Assembly (NCBI RefSeq): GCF_001514285.1
Contig: NZ_KQ949031.1
Span: 1 to 64,000, forward strand
DNA length: 64,000 nucleotides
Direction: 5' to 3'
DNA from: Streptomyces sp. DSM 15324
GTDB lineage: Bacteria; Actinomycetota; Actinomycetes; Streptomycetales; Streptomycetaceae
The notes under the pieces were generated by a model. It saw only the letters and a list, made by a program, of their open reading frames with translations, made no database searches and was not told the DNA's origin. The translations under genes and the position numbers were made by a program. The stretch's first letter is position 1. Each line of letters begins with the position of its first letter. Positions 43,756-52,195 of this stretch are shown here, piece after piece.

Positions 43756-45249
43756 ATGACGGTGACAGAGGACGGCTCGGCCGCCACCGAGGAGATGGTC
43801 TACGGCCCCGGCATCGACCCCGAGCGGCTGGCCGTCTGCCTCGGCGTGCTCGAGGAACTCGACAAGCTGGAGGTCGACCACCCGGACGCGATCGCCGTGC
43901 GCCGGGCCACCGCCGGCCTCTACCGCACGGTGAAGCAGCGCCGCCGTCAGGAGCGCCGGGCCGCCAAGACCGCCCACGACAAGGCGGTCACCGAGGCCAC
44001 CGCGACCGGCTCCGCGCAGCGCATCGACGACGAGACCGAGGGCATCCTGCCGTCGTCGGTCACCGAGGCGGGCCGGATCGCCGGGATACTCCAGCGCCCG
44101 CGCTCCTGCTACACCTGCAAGACGCGGTACGTCGAGGTCGACTACTTCTACCACCAGCTCTGTCCGGACTGCGCCCGGCTGAACCGCGCCAAGCGCGACG
44201 CCCGCGCCGACCTCACCGGCAAGCGGGCCCTGCTCACCGGCGGCCGGGCCAAGATCGGCATGTACATCGCGCTGCGGCTGCTGCGCGACGGCGCGCACAC
44301 CACGATCACCACGCGCTTCCCCAAGGACGCCATCCGCCGTTTCAAGGCCATGGACGACTCCGCCGACTGGATCAACCGGCTGGAGGTCGTCGGCATCGAC
44401 CTGCGCGACCCGGCGCAGGCCGTGGCCCTCGCCGAGCAGGTGTCCGCGGCGGGTCCGCTGGACGTCCTGATCAACAACGCCACACAGACGGTACGGCGCC
44501 TGCCGACCGCCTACGCCGCGCTGGTCGACGGGGAGAGCGCCCCGCTGCCCGCCGGTGAGCTGCCCGCCCACCACGTCATCGGCGCCTTCAACTCCGGCGC
44601 GGTCGACGGGCTGGCCGCGCTGCCCGTCGGCACCAGCGGACTGGACGCGCAGAAGGTCGCGGACCTCGCCCTGGTCGCGGGCAACGCCAGCGTCGCCCGG
44701 CACCTGGACGGCACCGCCATCGACGCGGGCGGGCTCGTCCCCGACGTCGTCGAGAGCAACACCTGGGTGCAGACCATCGAGCAGATCTCCCCGGTGGAGC
44801 TGCTGGAGACCCAGCTGTGCAACTACACCGCGCCGTTCATCCTGATCAGCGCGTTGCGGCCGGCGATGGCCGCGGCGGCCCGGCGGGCGGCCAGCGGGCG
44901 GTCCTACGTCGTGAACGTCTCCGCCATGGAGGGCGTCTTCGGCCGGGGCTACAAGGGCGCGGGGCACCCGAACACCAACGCCGCCAAGGCCGCGATGAAC
45001 ATGGTCACGCGGACCAGCGCGCAGGAGATGTTCCAGACCGACCAGATCCTCATGACGTCCGTCGACACCGGGTGGATCACCGACGAGCGGCCGCACTTCG
45101 ACAAGCTGCGGCTCGCGGAGGAGGGCTTCCACGCGCCGCTGGACCTGGTCGACGGGGCGGCCCGGGTGTACGACCCGGTGGTGCGGGGCGAGGCCGGCGA
45201 GGATGTCTACGGGGTCTTCCTGAAGGATTACGCGCCGGGCAAGTGGTGA
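43756..45249 (+). CDS. Atypical short-chain dehydrogenase-like protein with N-terminal zinc ribbon
   Basis: A 497-residue protein, about twice normal SDR length. Residues 1-110 are a charged helical region, then CYTCKTRY and CPDCARL form a likely four-Cys zinc site (about 117-138). The Rossmann domain begins KRALLTGGRAKIGMYIALRLL and has DVLINNAT. A long insertion follows (about 245-320), then YVVNVSAMEG. At the place of YxxxK the sequence is NTNAAKAAMN: the Lys is kept but the Tyr is replaced. Catalysis is therefore uncertain; it could be a non-catalytic or altered SDR. Standalone gene. Confidence 0.85.
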   Translation: MTVTEDGSAATEEMVYGPGIDPERLAVCLGVLEELDKLEVDHPDAIAVRRATAGLYRTVKQRRRQERRAAKTAHDKAVTEATATGSAQRIDDETEGILPSSVTEAGRIAGILQRPRSCYTCKTRYVEVDYFYHQLCPDCARLNRAKRDARADLTGKRALLTGGRAKIGMYIALRLLRDGAHTTITTRFPKDAIRRFKAMDDSADWINRLEVVGIDLRDPAQAVALAEQVSAAGPLDVLINNATQTVRRLPTAYAALVDGESAPLPAGELPAHHVIGAFNSGAVDGLAALPVGTSGLDAQKVADLALVAGNASVARHLDGTAIDAGGLVPDVVESNTWVQTIEQISPVELLETQLCNYTAPFILISALRPAMAAAARRAASGRSYVVNVSAMEGVFGRGYKGAGHPNTNAAKAAMNMVTRTSAQEMFQTDQILMTSVDTGWITDERPHFDKLRLAEEGFHAPLDLVDGAARVYDPVVRGEAGEDVYGVFLKDYAPGKW

Positions 45250-45300
45250 GTTCGTCGGGCGCGGGTGCGCCGGGGCCGCTCGCGCGGCGGCCCGCGCCCC

Positions 45301-46059
45301 TCACGGTGCGTTGCGAGCCGCTCTCACGCGGGTGCCGCCGTCCACCAGGAGGTCCGCGCCCGTGATCCATCCGGCGTCGTCCGAGCACAGCCACAGGACC
45401 GCCCGGGCCACGTCCTCCGGCTCGCCGATCCGGCCGAGGGGGAGGTCCGCCGCGATGGCGCCCTCCTTCGGCTCCCACACGAACCGCGCCATCTCGGTGC
45501 GCACGAGGCCGGGGGAGACCGAGTTGACCCGGACCGCCGGGCCGAGTTCGCCCGCGAGCTGCTGGGTGAGGTGGAGGAGGGCCGCCTTGCCGGTGCCGTA
45601 GGCGCCGACGCCGGGGCCCACGTGGCCCGCGCCCTCCGTGCAGATGTTGATCACGGTCCCGCCGTGCTCGCGCATCCAGCCGTGCCAGGCGCACTGCGCG
45701 AGGCGCAGCGGAGCCTCCACGTTGACGGTGAAGGCCTCGCGCCACAGGGCCGGGTCGGCCTCCATGAGGGGCCCGTACGGCTGGTTCGTCGCCGCGTTGT
45801 TGACCAGCACGTCCAGGCGGCCGAAGGCCCGCAGGCACAGGTCGGTGAGCGCCTCGGGGTGCCCGGGGTCCGCGACGCTCCCGGGCAGGCCCACCCCGCC
45901 CAGCTCACGGGCGGTCCGCCGCACCTCGTCGGGGTCACGGGCGCTCACGCACACCCGTGCGCCCGCCTCCGCCAGCCCCTGTGCCACCGCCCGGCCGATG
46001 CCCCGGGTGGCGCCCGTGACGACGGCGGCCCTGCCGTGCAAGCCGTACGACGAGGTCAT
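45301..46059 (-). CDS. SDR-family oxidoreductase (glucose 1-dehydrogenase-like fold)
   Basis: A 252-residue classical SDR. It has the cofactor motif GATRGIGRAVA, the conserved LVNNAATN, the catalytic YGTGKAAL (YxxxK) and the PG-motif SVSPGLVRTEM. It ends WITGADLLVDGGT, as in many Streptomyces SDRs. A substrate cannot be inferred. It is convergent with the zinc-ribbon SDR gene (52 bp) and 25 bp downstream of the HD-domain gene, so the two minus-strand genes may be one transcript. Confidence 0.92.
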   Translation of the reverse strand: MTSSYGLHGRAAVVTGATRGIGRAVAQGLAEAGARVCVSARDPDEVRRTARELGGVGLPGSVADPGHPEALTDLCLRAFGRLDVLVNNAATNQPYGPLMEADPALWREAFTVNVEAPLRLAQCAWHGWMREHGGTVINICTEGAGHVGPGVGAYGTGKAALLHLTQQLAGELGPAVRVNSVSPGLVRTEMARFVWEPKEGAIAADLPLGRIGEPEDVARAVLWLCSDDAGWITGADLLVDGGTRVRAARNAP

Positions 46060-46084
46060 CCGGGTACGGTCTCACGGCCTGCGC

Positions 46085-46528
46085 TCAATCGACAGCCCCG
46101 AGACGGGAGTTGCGGGCGGCGATCAGCTCCAGGACCGTGCGCCAGTCCTCCAGGACCCCCGCGTCGACGTCGGGGGAGCGGCCGTCCTCGTCGGCCTGGT
46201 GGAGACGGGCCAGGTCGTCGTCGCCGCCGCGCCAGGGGTGCAGCCGGAGCAGACGGGCGACGCGGGGGCCGAGCAGCGGGCGTACCGCCTCCGCTGTGCG
46301 CTCGGCGCGGCCGGTGGGGTCGGCGGGGCGCAGGAGGTGGCCGATGGGGTGGACCAGGCCGGTCAGCTGGAGCTCCTTGTCCGCGGGGCGACTTCGGCGC
46401 AGCAGCGCCGCCGTCTGCAGCGCGTGGTCGTGCAGGTCGACCCCGTGGGCCGGACCGCCCGGGGACTCGGGCACGCCCCGGCACGCGTACAGCAGGTCCA
46501 TCAGCTCCTCGACGCTGCGCAGCTCCAT
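46085..46528 (-). CDS. Small HD-domain-like protein
   Basis: A 147-residue helical protein. HDHALQTAALLRR and LVHPIGHLL resemble the helices carrying metal ligands of small HD-type proteins of the PhnZ/inositol-oxygenase-like group. In the second motif HP-GH replaces the usual HD-GH, so one ligand is lost or different. Function unknown. The gene precedes the SDR gene by 25 bp on the same strand. Confidence 0.7.
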   Translation of the reverse strand: MELRSVEELMDLLYACRGVPESPGGPAHGVDLHDHALQTAALLRRSRPADKELQLTGLVHPIGHLLRPADPTGRAERTAEAVRPLLGPRVARLLRLHPWRGGDDDLARLHQADEDGRSPDVDAGVLEDWRTVLELIAARNSRLGAVD

Positions 46529-46983
46529 GCGTCAGTCCTCCCGCGAGACAGCCGTTCGGTACCTCAGCAGATCATGGCGTGCTTGCCACGGGGCGAACGG
46601 CACCTGAACGACGCGGCCGGCCGTCGCCCGAACGGGCCTCTATCCGCCGGACGAGTGAACTCGACCGGCGCGAAACCACCGAAAAGTGTTCAATTCACCT
46701 CAGTGGAGACGCAGGTGACACGCCATGGTTACCTCAAATTTTCGGCGCTATCGAGCGGTACCCCGCTCATTTGGTTAGTCTGTATCGACGGACAGCAGGA
46801 CGGAGTGCCACCCCCACCCACCGTCCGTCCGGGACAAGCCGGTTCACCACGGCCAGCTCTCCTGGGAGTCACCGGCACCACCGCGTCGCCACCGACTCCA
46901 GCCCGACCCGAGGGAGCGTCAAGCGCCGGACCGCAGACCGGCCGGCCCGCCCCGAGGGTGACCCGACACATAAGGAGTGCGCG
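46529..46983. other. Intergenic/leader region, 0.45 kb
   Basis: Nothing coding is supported between the divergent HD-protein start and the 57-aa peptide gene. It must hold both promoters; I could not identify convincing -35/-10 pairs. The AAGGAG of the peptide gene is at the right end. Confidence 0.4.
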
Positions 46984-47157
46984 GTGACACCGGAGAAGAC
47001 GAATCGCGACCAACGCCCCAAGGAACGCACGGAGCGCGCCGGCCGCAGGCCCGGCGAGATCGGCAGCCTCGACGTGTGGGCGCGCTCCGCCCCGATCCGC
47101 CTGGCCGGCTACGAGGACGACCTCGCCGAGGACCACATCCTGCCCAGCGTCGACTGA
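46984..47157 (+). CDS. Small 57-residue protein, peptide-like
   Basis: Starts at GTG 46984 with AAGGAG 7-13 nt upstream. The first half is charged and hydrophilic (KTNRDQRPKERTERAGRRPG). The second half is compact, with EIGSLDVWARSAPIRLAG and EDDLAEDHILPSVD. There is no signal peptide and no Cys. The charged leader plus distinct tail has the general look of a ribosomally made peptide precursor or a small regulatory protein. No maturation enzyme lies adjacent. The good ribosome site and ordered tail make it a probable gene; function unknown. Confidence 0.65.
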   Translation: MTPEKTNRDQRPKERTERAGRRPGEIGSLDVWARSAPIRLAGYEDDLAEDHILPSVD

Positions 47158-47183
47158 GCCGCCCGGCCCCCGACGGCGCGCGC

Positions 47184-48533
47184 TCAGTCGAGCGGCGCCG
47201 TCCGCGTCCAGGGACGCAGCCCCTCCAACTGCTCCGCGACCCGGAGCAGTTCCCCCTCGGACCCCGGCCGCCCCACCAGCTGGACGGCGGCCGGCACCCC
47301 CGAGGGCAGCGCGCCGAACGGCACCGCCATCGCGGGCCACCCGGTCAGGTTCCACGGCGGTGTGAGCGGCGAGTAGTTCGTGTTCACCAGCACATTGCGC
47401 AGCCAGCCCCGCTCGTGCCACGCCTGCGCCCTCGGCGAACGCCGCGCCAGCGCCGGCGTGAGCAGGATGTCGTACTCCTCGAAGAACGGCTCCAGGCGCC
47501 GCCGCAGCTCCTCCCGCGCCGAGCCGCCCCGCACCCCGTTCAGGAAGTGCCGGCCGAGGGCCGCGTGCACCCGGGTGCGCCGGGTCAGCAGCCGGGGGTC
47601 CAGCGGGGCCGCGTCCACGGCCGTGCCCGCCGTCCAGTGGGCCAGCGACGTCACGCCCAGCGACAGCGGGAAGCTCGGGTCGGCCCGCCGTACCTGATGG
47701 CCCGCCTTCATCAGCACCCCGGCGGCGTCCCGCGCCGCGTTCGCGTACGGGGCGCTCACCGTGACCCCCGCCAGCGGGCTGCGCACCGACACCGCGATCC
47801 GCAGCGCACCGGGCTCGCCGTCCGGCCGTACGGCTCCCGTGTCGTCCGCCAGGACCGACAGCATCAGCCGGGCGTCCTCCACCGTCGTGGCGAGCGGGCC
47901 GTTCTCCGACATCCCGAACCAGTCGCCGTCGCCTATGCCCGCCGGCACCACCCCGTGCCCCGGCTTGATGGTCACCAGACCGCAGTTCGCGGCGGGTATG
48001 CGCAGGGAGCCCATGCCGTCGTTGCCGAGCGCGATCGGCACCATCCCGGCGGCCACCGCCGCCGCGCTGCCGCCGGAGGAGCCGCCCGCCGTGCGCGAGG
48101 TGTCCCAGGGGTTGCGGGCCGTGCCGTGCACGCCCTCGGTGGTGCCGAAGACACACAGCTCCGGCACGTTCGTCAGCCCCACGACCACCGCACCGGCCTC
48201 CCGCAGCCGGGCCACGGTCACATGGTCGGCGCCGGCCGGCGTGTCCCGGGTCGCCGCCGAGCCGACCCGGGTCGACTCGCCCCGCACCGCCAGATTGTCC
48301 TTGACCGCCACCGGCACCCCGGCCAGCGGCAGCTCGGCCAGGTCGGAGCGGGCCGCCACCTCGTCCGCCTCGGCGAGCGCGGCCTCGGACCGCACCACCC
48401 GGAACGCCCCGACGCGGTCGTCCAGGCGGACGATCCGGGCGAGGTGCTCCGCCACCACCTCCCGCGGGGTGACCCGCTTCTCCCGCACGGCGGCGGCGAT
48501 CTCGACGGCGGTCCGGCCGACCCAGGTGCTCAC
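47184..48533 (-). CDS. Amidase (amidase-signature family)
   Basis: A 449-residue AS-family hydrolase. The catalytic Lys is in VAVKDNLAV, and the Gly/Ser loop GGSSGGSAAAVAAGMVPIALGNDGMGSLRIPAA contains the cis-Ser and nucleophile Ser. It would hydrolyse an amide or related C-N bond; GatA is unlikely because no gatB/C lie nearby and the C-terminus differs. ATG at 48533. It lies downstream of the FadR-type regulator on the same strand (88 bp) and is convergent with the 57-aa gene. Confidence 0.93.
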   Translation of the reverse strand: MSTWVGRTAVEIAAAVREKRVTPREVVAEHLARIVRLDDRVGAFRVVRSEAALAEADEVAARSDLAELPLAGVPVAVKDNLAVRGESTRVGSAATRDTPAGADHVTVARLREAGAVVVGLTNVPELCVFGTTEGVHGTARNPWDTSRTAGGSSGGSAAAVAAGMVPIALGNDGMGSLRIPAANCGLVTIKPGHGVVPAGIGDGDWFGMSENGPLATTVEDARLMLSVLADDTGAVRPDGEPGALRIAVSVRSPLAGVTVSAPYANAARDAAGVLMKAGHQVRRADPSFPLSLGVTSLAHWTAGTAVDAAPLDPRLLTRRTRVHAALGRHFLNGVRGGSAREELRRRLEPFFEEYDILLTPALARRSPRAQAWHERGWLRNVLVNTNYSPLTPPWNLTGWPAMAVPFGALPSGVPAAVQLVGRPGSEGELLRVAEQLEGLRPWTRTAPLD

Positions 48534-48621
48534 GGCGACTCCTTGGTGCTACTGGTGAGTACGTAGGGAGAAACCATGCCCGGCCGGACGGCCCGCGTCG
48601 AGAGGCCGCCGGGTAATCCGG

Positions 48622-49338
48622 TCAGGACCCCACCTGCGTGCGGAGCCACTCCTCCACCTCGCCGACATGCGCGGCCGCCGCCGCGCGGGCCGCCTCCGGA
48701 TCGTGCGCGGCGAGCGCGCGGTGGATCGCCGCGTGCTCGCGCCGGGTGCGGTCGAACGCGCCCTCCTCGCCGTAGCCGCGCCACACCCGGGCCCGGAACG
48801 TGCGCGAGGACAGGCCCTCCAGGATCGCCGCCATCGTCTCGTTCCCCGCGGCCTCGGCGATCGCCCGGTGGAAGGCGAGATCGTGGGCGAGGATCTCCTC
48901 CGGGTCCTCGGTGGCGTTCATCGCCGCCAGGTGCCCCTCCACCACGGCCAGTTGCCCGGGCGTGATCCGGGCCGCGGCCAGCGCGGTCGCCGTCGACTCC
49001 AGGACCCGCCGCACCTCCAGCAGCTCCACCAGACGCGGCCCGCGCGAGAGATCGGCGACCACCCCGAACGTCTCCAGCAGATCACCGGCCTGGAGCTGGG
49101 TGACGTAGATCCCGGAACCGTGCCGCGCCTCCAGCACGCCGAGGACCGTCAGCGCCCGGATCGCCTCCCGCATCGAACTGCGGGAGATGCCCAGCTGGGC
49201 CGCGAGATCGCGCTCGGTCGGCAGACGCTGGCCGGGCTCCAGCAGTCCCTCGCCGATCATCGCCTTGATCCGCTCGATGGCGCGCTGCGTCACCGTGCCC
49301 CTGGGGGCGGCGCTCCCACCCTGCCGCGGCTCGTCCAC
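48622..49338 (-). CDS. FadR/GntR-family transcriptional regulator
   Basis: A 238-residue regulator starting at GTG 49338 after GAGGAGGAG; a longer frame to 49413 would start in the operator. The N-terminal winged helix shows GQRLPTERDLAAQLGISRSSMREAIRALTVLGVLE. The C-terminal FCD ligand domain has metal-site residues in AHDLAFHRAIAEAAGN and later H residues. It is divergent from an SDR/aldo-keto reductase operon and is its likely local repressor, relieved by a sugar acid or similar effector. A perfect GTGGTC-G-GACCAC palindrome lies in between. Confidence 0.93.
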   Translation of the reverse strand: MDEPRQGGSAAPRGTVTQRAIERIKAMIGEGLLEPGQRLPTERDLAAQLGISRSSMREAIRALTVLGVLEARHGSGIYVTQLQAGDLLETFGVVADLSRGPRLVELLEVRRVLESTATALAAARITPGQLAVVEGHLAAMNATEDPEEILAHDLAFHRAIAEAAGNETMAAILEGLSSRTFRARVWRGYGEEGAFDRTRREHAAIHRALAAHDPEAARAAAAAHVGEVEEWLRTQVGS

Positions 49339-49381
49339 GTGTCCACTCCTCCTCGCCGGTGCCGCGCAGTCTAGTCGCGAT

Positions 49382-49394
49382 GTGGTCGGACCAC
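49382..49394. promoter_or_regulatory. Perfect FadR-type operator palindrome
   Basis: GTGGTCGGACCAC is a 13-bp perfect palindrome matching the TnGTnnnACnA-like consensus of FadR/GntR regulators. It lies 44 bp upstream of the regulator start and 154 bp before the SDR start. A second half-site, GTGGTCTGAT, occurs at 49445-49454. Confidence 0.7.
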
Positions 49395-49547
49395 TTGGGG
49401 GCAAAACTGCCACTCGAAGCCTTCAGACCCTGTTGCGGGGCGAAGTGGTCTGATAAATATGCGGCTGGCGTACCAAGTACGAGCGCCACACCTGTTCCGG
49501 CGGCACCTCCTGGTCCGCCGACCTCGCCGCACGGAAGGAAACGAGGC

Positions 49548-50306
49548 GTGAGCGACTTCGCGGGACTGAGGGCCCTGGTGACCGGCGGCGCGTCCGGCAT
49601 CGGCCGGGCCACCGCCGCACTGCTGGCCGAGCGCGGCGCCCGGGTCGCCGTCCTCGACCGGGACCCCGCCGACGTCGACGGGCCGATCCGCGGCTACCGC
49701 GCCGACGTCGGCGACGACACCGCCGTCCGGGAGGCGGTCGCGGCGGCCGTCGCCGACCTCGGCGGCCTGGACGTCCTGGTCAACAACGCGGGCGTCGGCG
49801 CCCAGGGCACCGTCGAGGACAACGACGACGCCGAATGGCACCGCGTCCTCGACGTCAACGTGATCGGCTTGGTCCGGGTGACCCGCGCCGCCCTGCCCCA
49901 CCTGCGGCGGTCGCCGCACGCCGCGATCGTCAACACCTGCTCCATCGCCGCCACCGCAGGCCTGCCCCAACGGGCGCTGTACAGCGCGGCCAAGGGGGCC
50001 GTCCTCTCGCTCACCCTCGCCATGGCCGCCGACCACGTCCGCGAGGGCATCCGCGTCAACTGCGTCAACCCCGGCACCGCCGACACCCCGTGGGTCAGCC
50101 GGCTGCTGGACGCGGCCGACGACCCGGCCGCCGAACGCGCCGCCCTGGAAGCCCGCCAGCCCACCGGCCGCCTCGTCAGCCCCGCTGAGGTCGCCGGGGC
50201 CATCGCCTACCTCGCGAGCCCCCTCTCCGGCGCCACCACCGGCACCGCGCTCGCCGTGGACGGCGGGGTGCAGGGCCTGCGCCTGCGCCCGGAGGCGGCC
50301 CGGTGA
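49548..50306 (+). CDS. SDR-family dehydrogenase of a sugar operon
   Basis: A 252-residue classical SDR from GTG 49548 (AAGGAA upstream; the frame stays open further back but through the operator). Motifs are GGASGIGRATA, NNAGVGAQG and YSAAKGAV, with TGTALAVDGGVQGLR at the end. In related actinobacterial clusters such an SDR oxidises 2-keto-3-deoxy-L-fuconate/rhamnonate-type intermediates; here that is inferred from context. Its stop overlaps the next start by 4 bp (GTGA). Confidence 0.92.
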   Translation: MSDFAGLRALVTGGASGIGRATAALLAERGARVAVLDRDPADVDGPIRGYRADVGDDTAVREAVAAAVADLGGLDVLVNNAGVGAQGTVEDNDDAEWHRVLDVNVIGLVRVTRAALPHLRRSPHAAIVNTCSIAATAGLPQRALYSAAKGAVLSLTLAMAADHVREGIRVNCVNPGTADTPWVSRLLDAADDPAAERAALEARQPTGRLVSPAEVAGAIAYLASPLSGATTGTALAVDGGVQGLRLRPEAAR

Positions 50307-51271
50307 CCGCCCTCGGCCGCAGTCCCGTCCAGGTCACCGGCCTGGCCCTCGGCACCGCACCCCTCGCCAACCTCTACACCGAGGTCACCGAGGAACAGGC
50401 CCACGACACCGTCGCCGCCGCCTGGCGCCACGGCGTGCGCTACTTCGACACCGCACCGCACTACGGACTCGGCCTCGCCGAACGCCGCCTCGGCGCCGCC
50501 CTGCGCGCGCACCCGCGTTCGGCGTACACGGTCTCCACCAAGGTGGGGCGCCTCCTGGAGCCCTCCGCGGCCGGGGGCGACGACCTCGCCGACGGCTTCG
50601 CCGTGCCCGCCACCCACCGCCGCGTCTGGGACTTCAGCGCCGACGGCGTACGGCGCTCCCTGGACGCCTCCCTCGAACGCCTCGGCCTCGACCGCGTCGA
50701 CGTCGTCTATCTGCACGACCCCGACGACCACGCCGAACAGGCCTTCCGTGAGGGCTACCCCGCCCTGGAGAGGCTGCGCTCCGAGGGCGTGGTCGGGGCC
50801 ATCGGCGCGGGCATGAACCAGACCGAGATGCTCACCCGCTTCGTCCGCGAGACCGACGTCGACGTGGTGCTCTGCGCGGGCCGCCACACCCTGCTCGACC
50901 AGCGCGCCGCCGCCGCACTGCTGCCGGCGGCCCTGGAGCGGGGCGTGTCCGTCGTCATCGGCGGCGCCTTCAACTCCGGGCTGCTCGCCGATCCCCGCCC
51001 CTCGGCCACGTACGACTACGCACCCGCCCCGCCCGACGTCCTCGACAGGGCGCTGCGGATGAAGGCGGTGGCCGACCGGCACGGCATCACGCTGCGCGCC
51101 GCCGCCCTGGCCTTCTGCGCCGCCCATCCGGCGGTCGCGAGCGTCCTGGTCGGCGCCCGCTCGGCGGCGGAGGCCGAGGACTGCGCCGAGCAGTTCGCCA
51201 TCCCCGTCCCCGAAGCCTTCTGGCAGGAGCTGCGGGACACCGGACTGCTGCACCCCGAAGAGCCGTCATGA
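50303..51271 (+). CDS. Aldo/keto reductase, L-fucose (D-threo-aldose) dehydrogenase-like
   Basis: A 322-residue AKR. It has YFDTAPHYGLGLAERRLG with the Asp and Tyr of the catalytic tetrad, STKVGRLL with the Lys, and VVYLHDPDDH with the His. This matches the D-threo-aldose 1-dehydrogenase branch, which oxidises L-fucose and similar sugars to lactones. GTG start overlaps the SDR stop by 4 bp; its stop overlaps the truncated mutarotase start. The two intact enzymes could still oxidise a sugar although downstream steps are broken. Confidence 0.92.
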   Translation: MTALGRSPVQVTGLALGTAPLANLYTEVTEEQAHDTVAAAWRHGVRYFDTAPHYGLGLAERRLGAALRAHPRSAYTVSTKVGRLLEPSAAGGDDLADGFAVPATHRRVWDFSADGVRRSLDASLERLGLDRVDVVYLHDPDDHAEQAFREGYPALERLRSEGVVGAIGAGMNQTEMLTRFVRETDVDVVLCAGRHTLLDQRAAAALLPAALERGVSVVIGGAFNSGLLADPRPSATYDYAPAPPDVLDRALRMKAVADRHGITLRAAALAFCAAHPAVASVLVGARSAAEAEDCAEQFAIPVPEAFWQELRDTGLLHPEEPS

Positions 51272-51372
51272 GGGTCGCCCAGCACACCAAGGTCCGCGCC
51301 GAGCGGGAGAGACTGCCGGTCGACGTGGGTCGGGCCCGGAGGGCCGACCTCGTCGACGGGGTCCCCAGCTAG
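51268..51372 (+). pseudogene. Truncated L-rhamnose mutarotase-like gene
   Basis: The ATG overlaps the aldo/keto reductase stop (ATGA). The first residues, MRVAQHTKVRAER, match the start of RhaM-type mutarotases (MRVALHTKVRADR...), but the frame then diverges and stops after 34 codons; the normal protein is about 100-115 aa. The segment after it (51373-51435) has no mutarotase sequence. Most of the gene has been deleted. Confidence 0.65.
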
Positions 51373-51435
51373 GTTTCGAAGCACGCCCTAGTCCGGCCGG
51401 GGCGCCGACGGCCTGCCCGTCGTGCGGGAGCGGCC

Positions 51436-52195
51436 GTGACCGTGGATGCCCACCACCACGTCTGGGACCTGTCCGTACGGGACCAGGACTGGATCGAGGC
51501 CGGCAGCTCGCTCCGGCGCGACTTCCCCCTCGCCGCCCTGGAACCCGGCGCCCGCGCGGCCGGCGTGGACCGCACGGTTCTCGTCCAGACCCTCACCGTC
51601 GCAGAGGAGACCCACGCGCTCCTCGCGCTCGCCGCCACGCACCCGCCGAACGCGGGCGTCGTCGGCTGCCCCGATCTCACCCGCCCGGACACCGCCGACG
51701 CACTCGCCCGGCTGCGCACCCTGCCCGGCGGCCGGTATCGCAAGGGGATCCGCCACCAGGTCCAGGGCGAACCCGGCCCCGCGGCTGCTGCGCCCGGACG
51801 TCCGGCGGGGGCCGGCCGCCGTGGCGGCGGCGGGCCTGGTCTACGCCTTCGTCGTCCGCCCGCACCAGCTCCCCGCCCGCACCACCTCCCCGCCTACACC
51901 AGCCCCCCGCCTGCGCCGAGGCCGCCGCCGCCCTGCCGCAGCTCACCTTCGTCCTCGACACCCGGGGAAACCCTCCGTCGCCTCCGGCCCTGAACCCTGG
52001 GCCCGCGACGTGCGCGCCCTCGCCGCCTCCCCGACACCGTCCGCAAGCTCTCCGGACTGCTCACCGGGGCCGCCCCCGCCCACCGGAGCGCGGACGACCT
52101 GCGCCCGTACGCCGAGAGGGTCCTCGACGCCTTCGGCAGAGCACACCGCCGTCCGCGTCTACGGCCTCTGCGCCGCCGACGTCAGCCGGGTCGGT
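51436..52195 (+). pseudogene. Amidohydrolase (L-fuconolactonase-like), multiply frameshifted
   Basis: GTG 51436 opens VDAHHHVWDL (HxH metal motif), followed by ARAAGVDRTVLVQT and ATHPPNAGVVGCPDL as in lactonase-type amidohydrolases. Near 51775 the protein moves to another frame (RLLRPDVRRG, VYAFVVRPHQLP). It then shifts again (QLTFVLD near 51945) and again (KLSGLLTGAAPAHRSADDLRPYAERVLDAFG near 52045). At least three shifts are needed, and the end runs into the convergent LMF-like gene. It is clearly non-functional. Confidence 0.82.

Noticed and set aside
48533..48533. GatA of the Glu-tRNA amidotransferase
   Set aside because: The AS-family amidase stands alone without gatB or gatC, and its C-terminal part differs, so a general amidase call is safer.
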